Shown: one piece after another, positions 9,100 to 23,140 of the stretch
Numbering within the stretch: position 1 is the stretch's first letter
Layout: each line of letters opens with the position of its first letter
Assembly (NCBI RefSeq): GCF_000255295.1
Contig: NC_017030.1
Coordinates: forward strand, 1,116,001-1,180,000
DNA: 64,000 nucleotides
Reading direction: 5' to 3'
From: Corallococcus coralloides DSM 2259
GTDB taxonomy: Bacteria > Myxococcota > Myxococcia > Myxococcales > Myxococcaceae
Made by a program: the position numbers and the translations under genes
Notes under the pieces: generated by a model
Database searches by the model: none
What the model saw: only the letters and a program-made list of their open reading frames with translations
What the model was told of the DNA's origin: nothing

Positions 9100-9135
9100 C
9101 ACGGGGCCCCTCGCTTCACGCGGGTGGGCCCCGTG
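9100..9135 (+). terminator. hairpin after amt
   Basis: A perfect 10-base-pair stem (CACGGGGCCC at 9100-9109 pairing with GGGCCCCGTG at 9126-9135) lies 26 bases after the amt stop codon. There is no T-run, so it is a terminator-like or mRNA-end-stabilising hairpin rather than a textbook intrinsic terminator. The remaining bases up to 9352 show no gene. Confidence 0.5.
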
Positions 9136-9352
9136 ATGCGTTGGGCCTCCAAGTGTGTGGACCCCGCGAGGTCGTGAGCCTGTCGGGAAGGGAATGGGTG
9201 GAGCCTGTGCTGATCACTCGCGCGGGCAGCGCCCTGTCCGGGGCCTGACTTCGAACCTCATGGGTCGGGCGTCCGTGCGCGCACTTCACTCCGGCGACGT
9301 TGAGTCAATGCCAGCCATCCAAGACGAAGGCTGGCTTTGCCTGGGGGAGTAC

Positions 9353-11539
9353 ATGTTTCGGAAGTGCGAGGAATTGAGAATCGCCGTGGTGGGTGCCGTG
9401 CTGGTGGTCAGCGGCTGCGCGAAGGAGCCGGCGCAGGAGCCTTCGAGGCAGGACGCCGCGGAGCAGTCGCGGGTGAGCAGCACGAGCCTGGGGGCGCTGC
9501 CCCTCGTGCCGGGCCTGTCCGTCGCCGGAACCTTCGCCCAGAAGCTGGCGCGGCCCACGCCCCTGGGGGAGACGACGGCGGTGCACGTGAAGCTGCCGCC
9601 CCCGGCCAACCGGCGGCTCTCGGACAGCCTGGTGCGCGTGGTGGGTGACCCGGCGCGGCCCACGGTCCTGTTCCACTCCGACACCCTGGCCCGGCTGGGC
9701 GCGGTTCCCTCGAGCCCCGGTCCGGACTTCTTCACGCTCTTCGCGCAGCTCCCGGACTCGGAGCTGGAGCGGCGCCAGGAGAACGAGCGCCGCCTGGCCT
9801 CGGGTGAGCTGGGGGTGACCACGCGGGAGGCCATCCTGTTCAATGGCCGCCACCCGGTCGCCCGCTACGAGGGGCTCCCCGTGGACGCGGCGGCCTTCGG
9901 TTGGGGCGAGCAGGTGCCGGTCACCCTCTGCCCCCTGCTGCCGGCCTCCACCCAGCCCCAGTGGGAGCGGACGCTGATGATCCGCGACCCGGCCGTGGTG
10001 CTCGACCCGGCGCGCACGTGGGACCCGTGCACCGGCGCGGGGACGAAGGGCGGCGTGTGGACCTTCGCGCACCTCATGCGGGAGATGGCCCAGGGCTCCG
10101 GCGCGCGGCCGGAGGCCTTCGTGCTGAACTGGCTGTCGCTCTGGCTCAATGACTTCCAGGCCAACGGCGACACGGTGCCCGCGCGCCGCAAGATGTATGA
10201 CGAAGTGATTGCCCCCTGGGCCGCCGCCAGCGGCGCGACCTCGGCCCTCCAGCAGAACGCCTCCACGGGCCGCTGGGAGGTGGTGCTGAGCAAGCCGCTG
10301 GACCTGGACATCGCGCCCTTCCGGCTGCTGGCCATCGTCAACCGCATCGACCTGGCCCGCAGCTGGGACTACGCCGACCGGCAGACGGACCCGGGCGAGC
10401 TGCGCTTCCTCTTCGGGCTGACGCGCCCCTCGCCCTGGGGTGGTGGAACGGAGGCGACCTGCAACCTCAAGCCCTTCACCGTCATCTTCGAATACGGCGT
10501 GCCCGGCGAGGGATGCGCGCCGGTGGTCGCCTGGGCACGGCAGTGGGCGTTGCTGGGGACTTACTCCTCCTTCAACGCGGCCTACAAGGCGCAGCTCACG
10601 CAGATGACCCAGAGCGTCGTCCTGAGGGGGCGGGCGCCGGGGAAGGGCAACGGCAACGCGCTCAACCAGCTGCGCACCAATGAGGCCGCCCTGGCGTTTC
10701 CGTGGGAGCTGCGCGAGTTCCGGCTGGCGGACGAGAACCCCGTGACCGGCAAGGACAAGCCCTCCAACGGGCCCCTGCGCGTCCACACGATGGCGCTGAC
10801 TCCCGATGACGCGACCCACGACTCCCTGACGGATCCGGACATCGACTCCTTCGTACGCACCCAGGTCAAGAACGGCGTCGAGCAGCCGGTGACCGTCCCC
10901 ACCCGGTGCACCGCGCAGTACACGGTGCCCCGCAACATCAATGGCAGACCGTTCCTGGGCGCCAACGCGCAGGTGGCGCCGCCCACCCACTGGGAGGGCT
11001 TCAGCGTGGTGCCCACGGATGCCACGGAGGTCTGCGCGCGGAAGGAGTTCTCCGTCAACACGTGCAATGGCTGTCACTTCAAGGACACGGGCACGAACGA
11101 CTTCTCGGGCACGGACAACGTGGCCTTCACGCACGTCAGCCCCACGTCGGGCATCCCGGCGCGGCTGTCCAAATTCCTGACGGGCGGGGGCCCGGGCTTC
11201 ATGTTCGTCGTGCCGGACGCCCAGTTCGGAGCGCAGGTGGCGTCGTGGCCGTTCGCGGACCTGCTGCGCCGCCACCAGCGGCTCCAGGAGCTGGCCAACT
11301 GCACCACGTGCGGATGGGTCAGGGGCCTGGACACGGGCTACCTGGCGCGGATGGAGGCGCTCGCCGGAAGCGTGCCCCTGGACGTGCCGCCCGGCTCGCC
11401 CGAGCCGGCGCTCACCGTGGGACCCATCCGCGACGTCGGCGTGGTGAAGCAACTGCTGGAGCTGCGCCAGGACTTCAGGGCGCAGCTGTGGGAGGTGCCG
11501 CTCGACTTCCTCCAGCCGCCCGCGGCCCGCGTCCACTGA
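9353..11539 (+). CDS. large lipoprotein with a single CxxCH motif
   Basis: 728-aa exported lipoprotein of unknown function. ATG 9353 is chosen because GGGGGAG precedes it and the product then begins with a proper lipoprotein signal (VVGAVLVVSGC, Cys22). The mature protein has no transmembrane segment. A CNGCH motif (Cys571, Cys574, His575) fits covalent attachment of one c-type heme; a second Cys pair (NCTTCGW) follows about 80 residues later. The middle of the protein includes LLAIVNRIDLARSWDYA, a feature I recall from uncharacterised myxobacterial lipoproteins with a lone heme-like motif, but I cannot name a family. The gene stands alone and ends before a strong hairpin shared with gltD. 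Confidence 0.75.
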   Translation: MFRKCEELRIAVVGAVLVVSGCAKEPAQEPSRQDAAEQSRVSSTSLGALPLVPGLSVAGTFAQKLARPTPLGETTAVHVKLPPPANRRLSDSLVRVVGDPARPTVLFHSDTLARLGAVPSSPGPDFFTLFAQLPDSELERRQENERRLASGELGVTTREAILFNGRHPVARYEGLPVDAAAFGWGEQVPVTLCPLLPASTQPQWERTLMIRDPAVVLDPARTWDPCTGAGTKGGVWTFAHLMREMAQGSGARPEAFVLNWLSLWLNDFQANGDTVPARRKMYDEVIAPWAAASGATSALQQNASTGRWEVVLSKPLDLDIAPFRLLAIVNRIDLARSWDYADRQTDPGELRFLFGLTRPSPWGGGTEATCNLKPFTVIFEYGVPGEGCAPVVAWARQWALLGTYSSFNAAYKAQLTQMTQSVVLRGRAPGKGNGNALNQLRTNEAALAFPWELREFRLADENPVTGKDKPSNGPLRVHTMALTPDDATHDSLTDPDIDSFVRTQVKNGVEQPVTVPTRCTAQYTVPRNINGRPFLGANAQVAPPTHWEGFSVVPTDATEVCARKEFSVNTCNGCHFKDTGTNDFSGTDNVAFTHVSPTSGIPARLSKFLTGGGPGFMFVVPDAQFGAQVASWPFADLLRRHQRLQELANCTTCGWVRGLDTGYLARMEALAGSVPLDVPPGSPEPALTVGPIRDVGVVKQLLELRQDFRAQLWEVPLDFLQPPAARVH

Positions 11540-11546
11540 AAGCCGA

Positions 11547-11583
11547 CCGGGGCGCCTCCTCCCATCACGAGGAGGCGCCCCGG
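11547..11583. terminator. bidirectional terminator hairpin
   Basis: A perfect 14-base-pair stem (11547-11560 with 11570-11583) and a 9-base loop (CCCATCACG) lie between the convergent lipoprotein and gltD genes. Being symmetric, it can act on transcripts from both sides. No U-tract is present. Confidence 0.75.
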
Positions 11584-11598
11584 GCCGTTCGTGTCTCT

Positions 11599-13059
<1,461 letters not shown>

Positions 13060-13062
13060 GGT

Positions 13063-17634
<4,572 letters not shown>

Positions 17635-17647
17635 CGTCGGGACCCCT

Positions 17648-17666
17648 TTCCCGCATGACGCGGGAA
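17648..17666 (-). promoter_or_regulatory. leader inverted repeat before gltB
   Basis: In the gltB leader TTCCCGC and GCGGGAA form a perfect 7-base-pair hairpin with a 5-base loop. It ends 13 bases before the ATG and directly abuts the purine-rich ribosome site. It could influence translation or be a protein-binding dyad; its role is unproven. Confidence 0.35.
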
Positions 17667-17919
17667 GCCAAGCTGTGGAGCAATCAGGCTAACGCGGCGT
17701 GTCGCGGCCCGTAAAGACAGGGTGACTCAGGGGGTCGAGTCACCGCGTGGAGTGGTGCCGGGGAAACAGGCACTCCGTGCAATCTCACGCAGTGTGCGGG
17801 CCTCGCCGTGCGCGGGGATGAGCGGACAACAGTCGCCTGCGATGAACGGCCGACATTCAGCGCAATTGGTTCTTTCCACCCGCCGCGCCGATCCCGATCC
17901 TCCGGGCACCTTGGAACTG

Positions 17920-18519
17920 ATGCAGCGGCTGAAGACGGAGACGCGCCCCCGCCATGAGCGCACGGAGGGCGTGGTGCGTCTGATGGACGCGCACCTGACG
18001 CCCGCGGGCTACCAGCGCCAGTTGGAGGCCTTCTACGGGCTCTACCTGCCCCTGGAAGCGCTGCTCGCCGGGCCACTGGCGGCCCTGGAGCCGGCGCTGG
18101 ATTTGAGGGCGCGCTGGAAGACGCCGCTGCTGGAAGCGGACCTGCGCGCCATGGGGCATGACACGGCCTCGCTCGCGCGGCTGCCACGCGCCTCCCCGCT
18201 GCCGGCGCTGCCGGGGCTGGCGGAGGCGCTGGGCTGCGCGTACGTGCTGGAGGGCTCCACGCTGGGGGGCCAGCTCATCCTGCGCCACCTGACGCGCCAC
18301 TTCGGTCCGGACGCGCGCGTGGGGAACTTCGCCTTCTTCCGGGCCTATGGCGACCAGGTGGGCCCCATGTGGCGCGCGTTCGGTGAAGCGCTCACCCGGG
18401 CGTCCGAAAGGGCGGCCTCCGAGACCTTCGACGCGGCCGTCGTGCAGGGCGCCCGCGATACCTTCGACACCTTCGCCGCCTGGTTGATGCGAGAGCACGA
18501 TGTCTCCGTCCGTCTCTGA
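17920..18519 (+). CDS. bphO: biliverdin-producing heme oxygenase
   Basis: Heme oxygenase that opens heme to biliverdin, the chromophore used by the phytochrome encoded next. From the chosen start the protein is 199 aa, the normal size for bacterial BphO/HmuO-type enzymes. The proximal heme ligand is the His in ETRPRHERTE (residue 12 here), and the distal-helix glycine region is YVLEGSTLGGQLILRHL. The reading frame stays open further upstream, with ATGs at 17842 and 17818, but codon use there is poor in G/C at third positions and no good ribosome site is seen, so the true start may be anywhere from 17818 to 17920. The last 20 bases overlap bphP, indicating translational coupling. Confidence 0.9.
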   Translation: MQRLKTETRPRHERTEGVVRLMDAHLTPAGYQRQLEAFYGLYLPLEALLAGPLAALEPALDLRARWKTPLLEADLRAMGHDTASLARLPRASPLPALPGLAEALGCAYVLEGSTLGGQLILRHLTRHFGPDARVGNFAFFRAYGDQVGPMWRAFGEALTRASERAASETFDAAVVQGARDTFDTFAAWLMREHDVSVRL

Positions 18520-20770
18520 TGCCGACCTCAGCGTCTGTGACCGCGAGCCCATCCACCTGCTGGGCGGCATCCAGCCCCGGGGGGTGCTCGTCGCCTTCCA
18601 AAAGGACACGCAAGCCGTCGCGGTCGTGAGCGCGAACGTCCAGGCGCTGCTCGGCGCCGGGCCGGACTCGCTTGTGGGCAAGCCCCTGTCCGGCGTGCTT
18701 CCCCATGGGCTGCTCGCGCGCGTGGAGGCGGGCACGGGGCCGGGGCCCGTCACCGTGGAGGTGTCGGGACAGCGCTGCTCCGCGCTCCTGCACGACAGTG
18801 ACGGCCTGCGCGTGCTGGAGCTGGAGCCGCTGGCGGACGAGGACGTGGGCGCGGAGGAGACCGCGCTGGGCGCGGTGCAGCGGCTGGTGTCTCCGCTGGC
18901 GCGCGCGAAGGGGACGGCCGCGCTGCTCCAGGAGGCCGCGGACGCGGTGCGGGAGCTCATCGGCTACGACCGGGTGATGGTCTACCGCTTCCACGCGGAC
19001 TTCCACGGCGAGGTCGTGGCGGAGAGCGTGCGCGAGGGCGTGGACTCCTTCAGGGGCCTGCACTTCCCCGCGAGCGACATCCCCGCGCAGGCGCGCGCCC
19101 TCTACACGCGCAACCCCGTGCGCCTCATCGCGGACGTGGACGCGAAGGTCGTGGGCCTGGTGCCTCCGCTGCTGCCGGGCACCCGGCGCCCGTTGGACCT
19201 GTCCGGCTCCGCGCTCCGCAGCGTGTCGGAAATCCATCTGGAGTACCTGCGCAACATGGGCGTGGGCGCGTCCTTCAGCGTGTCGCTCCTGAAGGATGGA
19301 CAGCTCTGGGGGCTCATGGCCTGCCACCACCTGGCGCCCCGCACGGTGTCCGCCGCGCGGCGGCAGGCGTGCGAGGTGCTGGCGCGGCTGTTGTCGCTCC
19401 AGCTCTCCGCGGAGGAGCGGAGCCTGGAGTCCGCCGCCCAGGCGCGCCGCGCGGCGCTGCTCAACGCGCTGGTCCTGCCGAACCTGGGCGAGCGCAGCCC
19501 CGCGAAGGCGCTGGAGGCGCAGGCCCCGCTGCTGATGGAGCTCACGGGCTCCCACGGCGTGGCGCTGGTGCTGGGCGCGAGCGCGGGCCCGGAGGCATCG
19601 CCCCTGTTGCTCGGCACCACGCCGTCCGCGGAGGAGGTGCGCGCCCTGGTGGCGTGGCTCTCCTCGCGCGAGCTTCCGGAGGAGTCCTTCCACGTGGACC
19701 GGCTGGGGGACGTGTACCCGCCGCTGGCCTCGCGCGCGGACGTGGCCGCGGGCCTGCTGGCGGTGCGCCTGGATCCTTCCGTGCCGCACTTCGCGCTGTG
19801 GTTCCGCCCGGAGGTGGCGCGCACCGTGGCGTGGGCCGGCAACCCGAACAAGCCCGTGCGTCCGGAGCCGGGCCATGCGCGGCTGCGTCCCCGCGCGTCC
19901 TTCGACGTCTGGCGTGAGGAGATGAAGGGCGCCTCCACTCCGTGGTCCGCGCAGGACCTGGAGGCGGCGCGCGCGCTCAAGGGCGCGCTGGTGGGCGTGG
20001 TGCTGCGGCACGCGGAGGAGCTGGCCCGGCTGTCGCGGGAGCTGGCCCGCTCCAACGCGGAGCTGGACGCGTTCGGCGGCACCGTGGCGCACGACCTCAA
20101 GGAGCCCCTGCGCGGCATCCTCCAGTACAGCTCCTTCCTCCAGGAGGACTTCGGTCCCACGCTGGGCGCGGACGGACGCCAGCAGCTGGAGGCCCTGGCA
20201 TGGCTGGCGAAGCGCACGCACGACCTGCTCGACAGCCTCTTCGAGTACAGCCGCCTGGGCCGGCTGGATTTGTCGTGGGAGGAGACGGATCAGGATGCCC
20301 TGGTGGAAGATGTGCTGACGACGCTGGGCGCAAGGCTGGAGGAGGGCAGGGTGGAGGTCCGCCTGCCCCGCCGCCTGCCCAAGGTGGCGTGTGATGCCGT
20401 CCGCATCCGCCAGGTGTGGGCCAACCTCATCAGCAACGCCGCCAAGTACCAGACAGCCGAGCCGCGCTGGGTGGAGGTGGGCTTCGTGGGGCCGGGAGAA
20501 GCGCGCCCGGAGGCGGCGCGGCACGTCACCGCGCCCTACCTTTTCTACGTGAAGGACCCGGGCATCGGCATCGCGCCGCAGTTCCACGAAGCCATCTTCG
20601 AGCTGTTCCGCCGCCTGCATCCCGCGCAGGCCTATGGCGGCGGCACGGGGGCGGGGCTGGCCATCGCGCGCCGGCTGGTGTCGCTGCACGGCGGCGCGCT
20701 CTGGGTGGACTCCGCGCCGGGACAGGGCTCCACCTTCTTCTTCACGCTGGGCGAGGGACCGCGACCATGA
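18500..20770 (+). CDS. bphP: bacteriophytochrome histidine kinase
   Basis: Red/far-red light sensor kinase of 756 aa with the order PAS-GAF-PHY-HisKA-HATPase. The biliverdin-attaching Cys is residue 13, followed by CDREPIHLLGGIQPRG. The GAF domain has the FPASDIPAQAR signature (DIP motif), and the PHY tongue has RPRASF (PRxSF motif). The phosphoacceptor is His531 in VAHDLKEPLRG. The N-box NLISNAAKYQ and G-boxes GIGIAPQF and GAGLAIARR belong to the ATPase domain. The Asp-Pro-Gly-Ile-Gly G1 box (DPGIGI) differs slightly from the common DNGIGI. It overlaps the heme oxygenase by 20 bases and the next receiver by an ATGA, so chromophore enzyme, sensor and response regulator are made together. Confidence 0.96.
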   Translation: MSPSVSDADLSVCDREPIHLLGGIQPRGVLVAFQKDTQAVAVVSANVQALLGAGPDSLVGKPLSGVLPHGLLARVEAGTGPGPVTVEVSGQRCSALLHDSDGLRVLELEPLADEDVGAEETALGAVQRLVSPLARAKGTAALLQEAADAVRELIGYDRVMVYRFHADFHGEVVAESVREGVDSFRGLHFPASDIPAQARALYTRNPVRLIADVDAKVVGLVPPLLPGTRRPLDLSGSALRSVSEIHLEYLRNMGVGASFSVSLLKDGQLWGLMACHHLAPRTVSAARRQACEVLARLLSLQLSAEERSLESAAQARRAALLNALVLPNLGERSPAKALEAQAPLLMELTGSHGVALVLGASAGPEASPLLLGTTPSAEEVRALVAWLSSRELPEESFHVDRLGDVYPPLASRADVAAGLLAVRLDPSVPHFALWFRPEVARTVAWAGNPNKPVRPEPGHARLRPRASFDVWREEMKGASTPWSAQDLEAARALKGALVGVVLRHAEELARLSRELARSNAELDAFGGTVAHDLKEPLRGILQYSSFLQEDFGPTLGADGRQQLEALAWLAKRTHDLLDSLFEYSRLGRLDLSWEETDQDALVEDVLTTLGARLEEGRVEVRLPRRLPKVACDAVRIRQVWANLISNAAKYQTAEPRWVEVGFVGPGEARPEAARHVTAPYLFYVKDPGIGIAPQFHEAIFELFRRLHPAQAYGGGTGAGLAIARRLVSLHGGALWVDSAPGQGSTFFFTLGEGPRP

Positions 20771-21204
20771 AGCCGCTGCTGCTGGTGGAGGACAGTGATC
20801 CGGACGCGGAGGCGCTGATGCGCATCGCGAAGCGGCTGCCCCTGCCCGTGCCGGTGGTGCGCGTGCGCGACGGCGAGAACGCCCTGGACTACCTCTACCG
20901 GCGCGGGGCCCATGCGGACGCGGAGCGCCCGGTGCTCATCCTGCTGGACCTGCACATGCCCGGCATCGGCGGGCGCGAGGTGCTGGCCACGCTGAAGGCG
21001 GACCCGGACCTGCGCTCCATCCCCGTCATCATCTTCTCCTCCTCCGTGGAGGAGGGGGACGTGGAGGGCGCGTACGCGAACGGCGCCAACAGCTACCTCT
21101 TCAAACCGGAGGTCGGTCCCCAGCTGCAGGCCACCGCGGAGGCGCTCCATGCCTTCTGGTTCAAGGCCGCGCGCCTGCCCGAGGCCCAGGAGCCGGAAGC
21201 ATGA
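20767..21204 (+). CDS. single-domain response regulator (Rcp1-like)
   Basis: 145-aa stand-alone receiver, likely phosphorylated by the phytochrome kinase encoded directly upstream. Acidic residues ED (8-9), the phosphoacceptor Asp61 (LLDLHMPG), Ser/Thr of FSSS and Lys113 (LFKPEV) form the receiver active site. The extra loop containing RRGAHADAERP before beta-3 is typical of the Rcp1/phytochrome-partner receiver subfamily. There is no output domain, so it probably acts through protein contacts or passes phosphate onward. ATG 20767 overlaps the bphP stop (ATGA), and its own stop overlaps the next start (ATGA). Confidence 0.93.
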   Translation: MKPLLLVEDSDPDAEALMRIAKRLPLPVPVVRVRDGENALDYLYRRGAHADAERPVLILLDLHMPGIGGREVLATLKADPDLRSIPVIIFSSSVEEGDVEGAYANGANSYLFKPEVGPQLQATAEALHAFWFKAARLPEAQEPEA

Positions 21205-22391
21205 GCCTGCGCGTGCTGCTGGTGGACGACGGCATGGCGGACCGCCTCGCGGTCAGCCGCGCGCTGGCGCGCGACCCGGACATGCAGTGGGAAGTGGTGC
21301 CCATGTCCAACGCGGAGGACGCGCTGGCGTACCTGTCCGTCAACACGGTGGACGCGATGCTGCTCGACTACCACCTGCCCGGCATGAACGGCGTCACCCT
21401 GCTCCAGAAGATCACGGAGCTGGGGCTGCCCAGGGTGCCCGCCGTGGTGGTGCTCACCGGCAGCGGCAACGAGCGCGTGGCGGTGGACGCCATGAAGGCC
21501 GGCGCCCAGGACTACCTGGTGAAGGAGGCCTTCAGCCCGGAGCGCCTGCGCCGCAGCCTGCGGTCCGCGGTGGACACGGTGCTGATGACGCGCGAGCTGG
21601 AGGAGCGCCGCCTGCGCGCCGAGCGCGCCGAGGCCGCCGCCCGCGAGGCCCTGGCCGTGCGCGACGAGCTCTTCTCGCTGGCCACGCACGACTTGAAGGG
21701 CCCGCTTCAAATCATGACGCTCAACGCCCAGGTGCTGCGCCGGCAGATTCCCGCCGCCGCGATGACGCCCTCCCTGGAGACGCGCCTGGGCCACATCGTG
21801 CGCGCGGCGCACCGCATGGGCGAGCTCATCGACCACTTCCTGGAGGTGACGCGCGGCCAGGAGCGCCCCCTCAAGCGCGAGCCCATGGACCTGCTGGCCA
21901 TGGTGCGCGGCAAGGTGCGCGAGCTGGAGGCCAACGCGTCACGCCACCACTTCGTCCTGGAGGCGCCGGAGGGGCGCGACTTCACCGGCGATTGGGACGC
22001 GCATGCCCTGGAGCGCGTGCTGGAGAACCTGATGGGCAACGCGGTGAAGTACAGCGCCGCGGGCTCCACCGTCACCGTGCACCTGACGGTGGAGGAGGCG
22101 GACGCGCAGCAGTTCGTGCTGCTCGCCGTGACGGACCAGGGCATCGGCATCCCGGCGGAGGACCTGCCCTTCGTCTTCGAGCGCTTCCACCGCGGGCGCA
22201 ACGTGTCCCGGGACGTGTCTGGCAGCGGCGTGGGCCTGGCCAGCGCGCGCCGCATGGTGGAGCTGCACGGCGGCACGCTCGTCGTGCGCAGCGTGGAGGG
22301 GCAGGGCTCCACCTTCACCGTGCGCCTGCCCCGGGGCATCGCGCTGCCCGCGGGGCCCGCGCGGTCCACGTCCGAGCACACCGCGCCGTAG
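21201..22391 (+). CDS. hybrid receiver-histidine kinase
   Basis: 396-aa cytosolic protein with an N-terminal receiver (Asp56 in LLLDYHLPGMNG, Lys108 in DYLVKEAF), a coiled-coil linker (about 128-156) and a HisKA-HATPase kinase. The phosphoacceptor is His163 in ATHDLKGPLQ; NLMGNAVKYS, DQGIGIPAED and GSGVGLASARR are the N, G1 and G2 boxes. Receiver-first kinases of this sort respond to phosphorylation by another kinase and then change their own activity. Its position as the last gene of the light cassette makes the phytochrome or the small receiver its likely input. No DNA-binding output gene is encoded in the cassette, so the final target is elsewhere. Confidence 0.93.
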   Translation: MSLRVLLVDDGMADRLAVSRALARDPDMQWEVVPMSNAEDALAYLSVNTVDAMLLDYHLPGMNGVTLLQKITELGLPRVPAVVVLTGSGNERVAVDAMKAGAQDYLVKEAFSPERLRRSLRSAVDTVLMTRELEERRLRAERAEAAAREALAVRDELFSLATHDLKGPLQIMTLNAQVLRRQIPAAAMTPSLETRLGHIVRAAHRMGELIDHFLEVTRGQERPLKREPMDLLAMVRGKVRELEANASRHHFVLEAPEGRDFTGDWDAHALERVLENLMGNAVKYSAAGSTVTVHLTVEEADAQQFVLLAVTDQGIGIPAEDLPFVFERFHRGRNVSRDVSGSGVGLASARRMVELHGGTLVVRSVEGQGSTFTVRLPRGIALPAGPARSTSEHTAP

Positions 22392-22400
22392 CGCGGCGCT

Positions 22401-22964
22401 TCAGGACACCGCGGGCACGCCGCCGCGCAGCATGAAGAACACCACCACGCCCGTCACCGACACGTAGAGCCAGATGGGCGCCAGCCACCGCGTCACCTTG
22501 CGGTGCCGGGCGAACTGCTGCCGCCAGGAGAAGTAGAAGGCCACCAGCGCCATGGGCAGCACCGGCATGGACAGAAGCACGTGGCTGGCCAGCAGCGTCA
22601 GGTACAGCCCGCGGAAGTCGCCCACGTAGCGCGTGTCCCCGTGCACGTAGTGGTAGGCGAGGTAGCCCACCAGGAACAGCGCGGACGCGCTGAACGCGCT
22701 CACCATCAGGTTCTGGTGCACCTTCCGCGCGCCGCGCTTGATGGCCACCCACCCGCCCAGGAGCAGCGCCGCCGCCGTCGCGTTGAGCCCCGCATTCACC
22801 GCCGGCATGAAGCGCAGGTCCACGCCCATCCCCGCGCCTCCGCGCCGGATGAGCAGCAGCCACGCCAGCAGCGCCAGCGCGCCGGCGGACACCACGCCGA
22901 TCGCGATGAAGAAGGAGCGGTCGTTGGTGGACGACGGGGAGAGCCCGGAAGCGGCGTTGGACAT
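22401..22964 (-). CDS. DUF420 membrane protein
   Basis: 187-aa integral membrane protein with about five helices. The motif LRFMPAVNAGLNATAAALL, the helix ending VHQNLMVSAFSAS and a His/Tyr-rich loop (YLAYHYVHGDTRYVG) match the DUF420 family (COG2322), which is found near cytochrome oxidase genes; some members (CtaM) are needed for maturation of caa3-type oxidase. ATG 22964 is preceded by AAGGGAG; an in-frame upstream start at 23000 adds only 12 unlikely residues. It converges with the hybrid kinase gene with a gap of nine bases and has no oxidase gene beside it here. Confidence 0.85.
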   Translation of the reverse strand: MSNAASGLSPSSTNDRSFFIAIGVVSAGALALLAWLLLIRRGGAGMGVDLRFMPAVNAGLNATAAALLLGGWVAIKRGARKVHQNLMVSAFSASALFLVGYLAYHYVHGDTRYVGDFRGLYLTLLASHVLLSMPVLPMALVAFYFSWRQQFARHRKVTRWLAPIWLYVSVTGVVVFFMLRGGVPAVS

Positions 22965-23140
22965 GTCTCCCTTGTGGCCCGCGTCAGGTCCGGCTTGCAA
23001 CAGGCTCTTCGGGCGGAATCCCGCTACTGCCTACATGTCGGTTGAATGGAATCGGTTAGCCCAACTGGATCTCAAACCGGAAATTCCTTCATACTTCTGT
23101 TCACTGCGTCACCCCCGACCCCCCCTCTCGGAGGTTCCCC

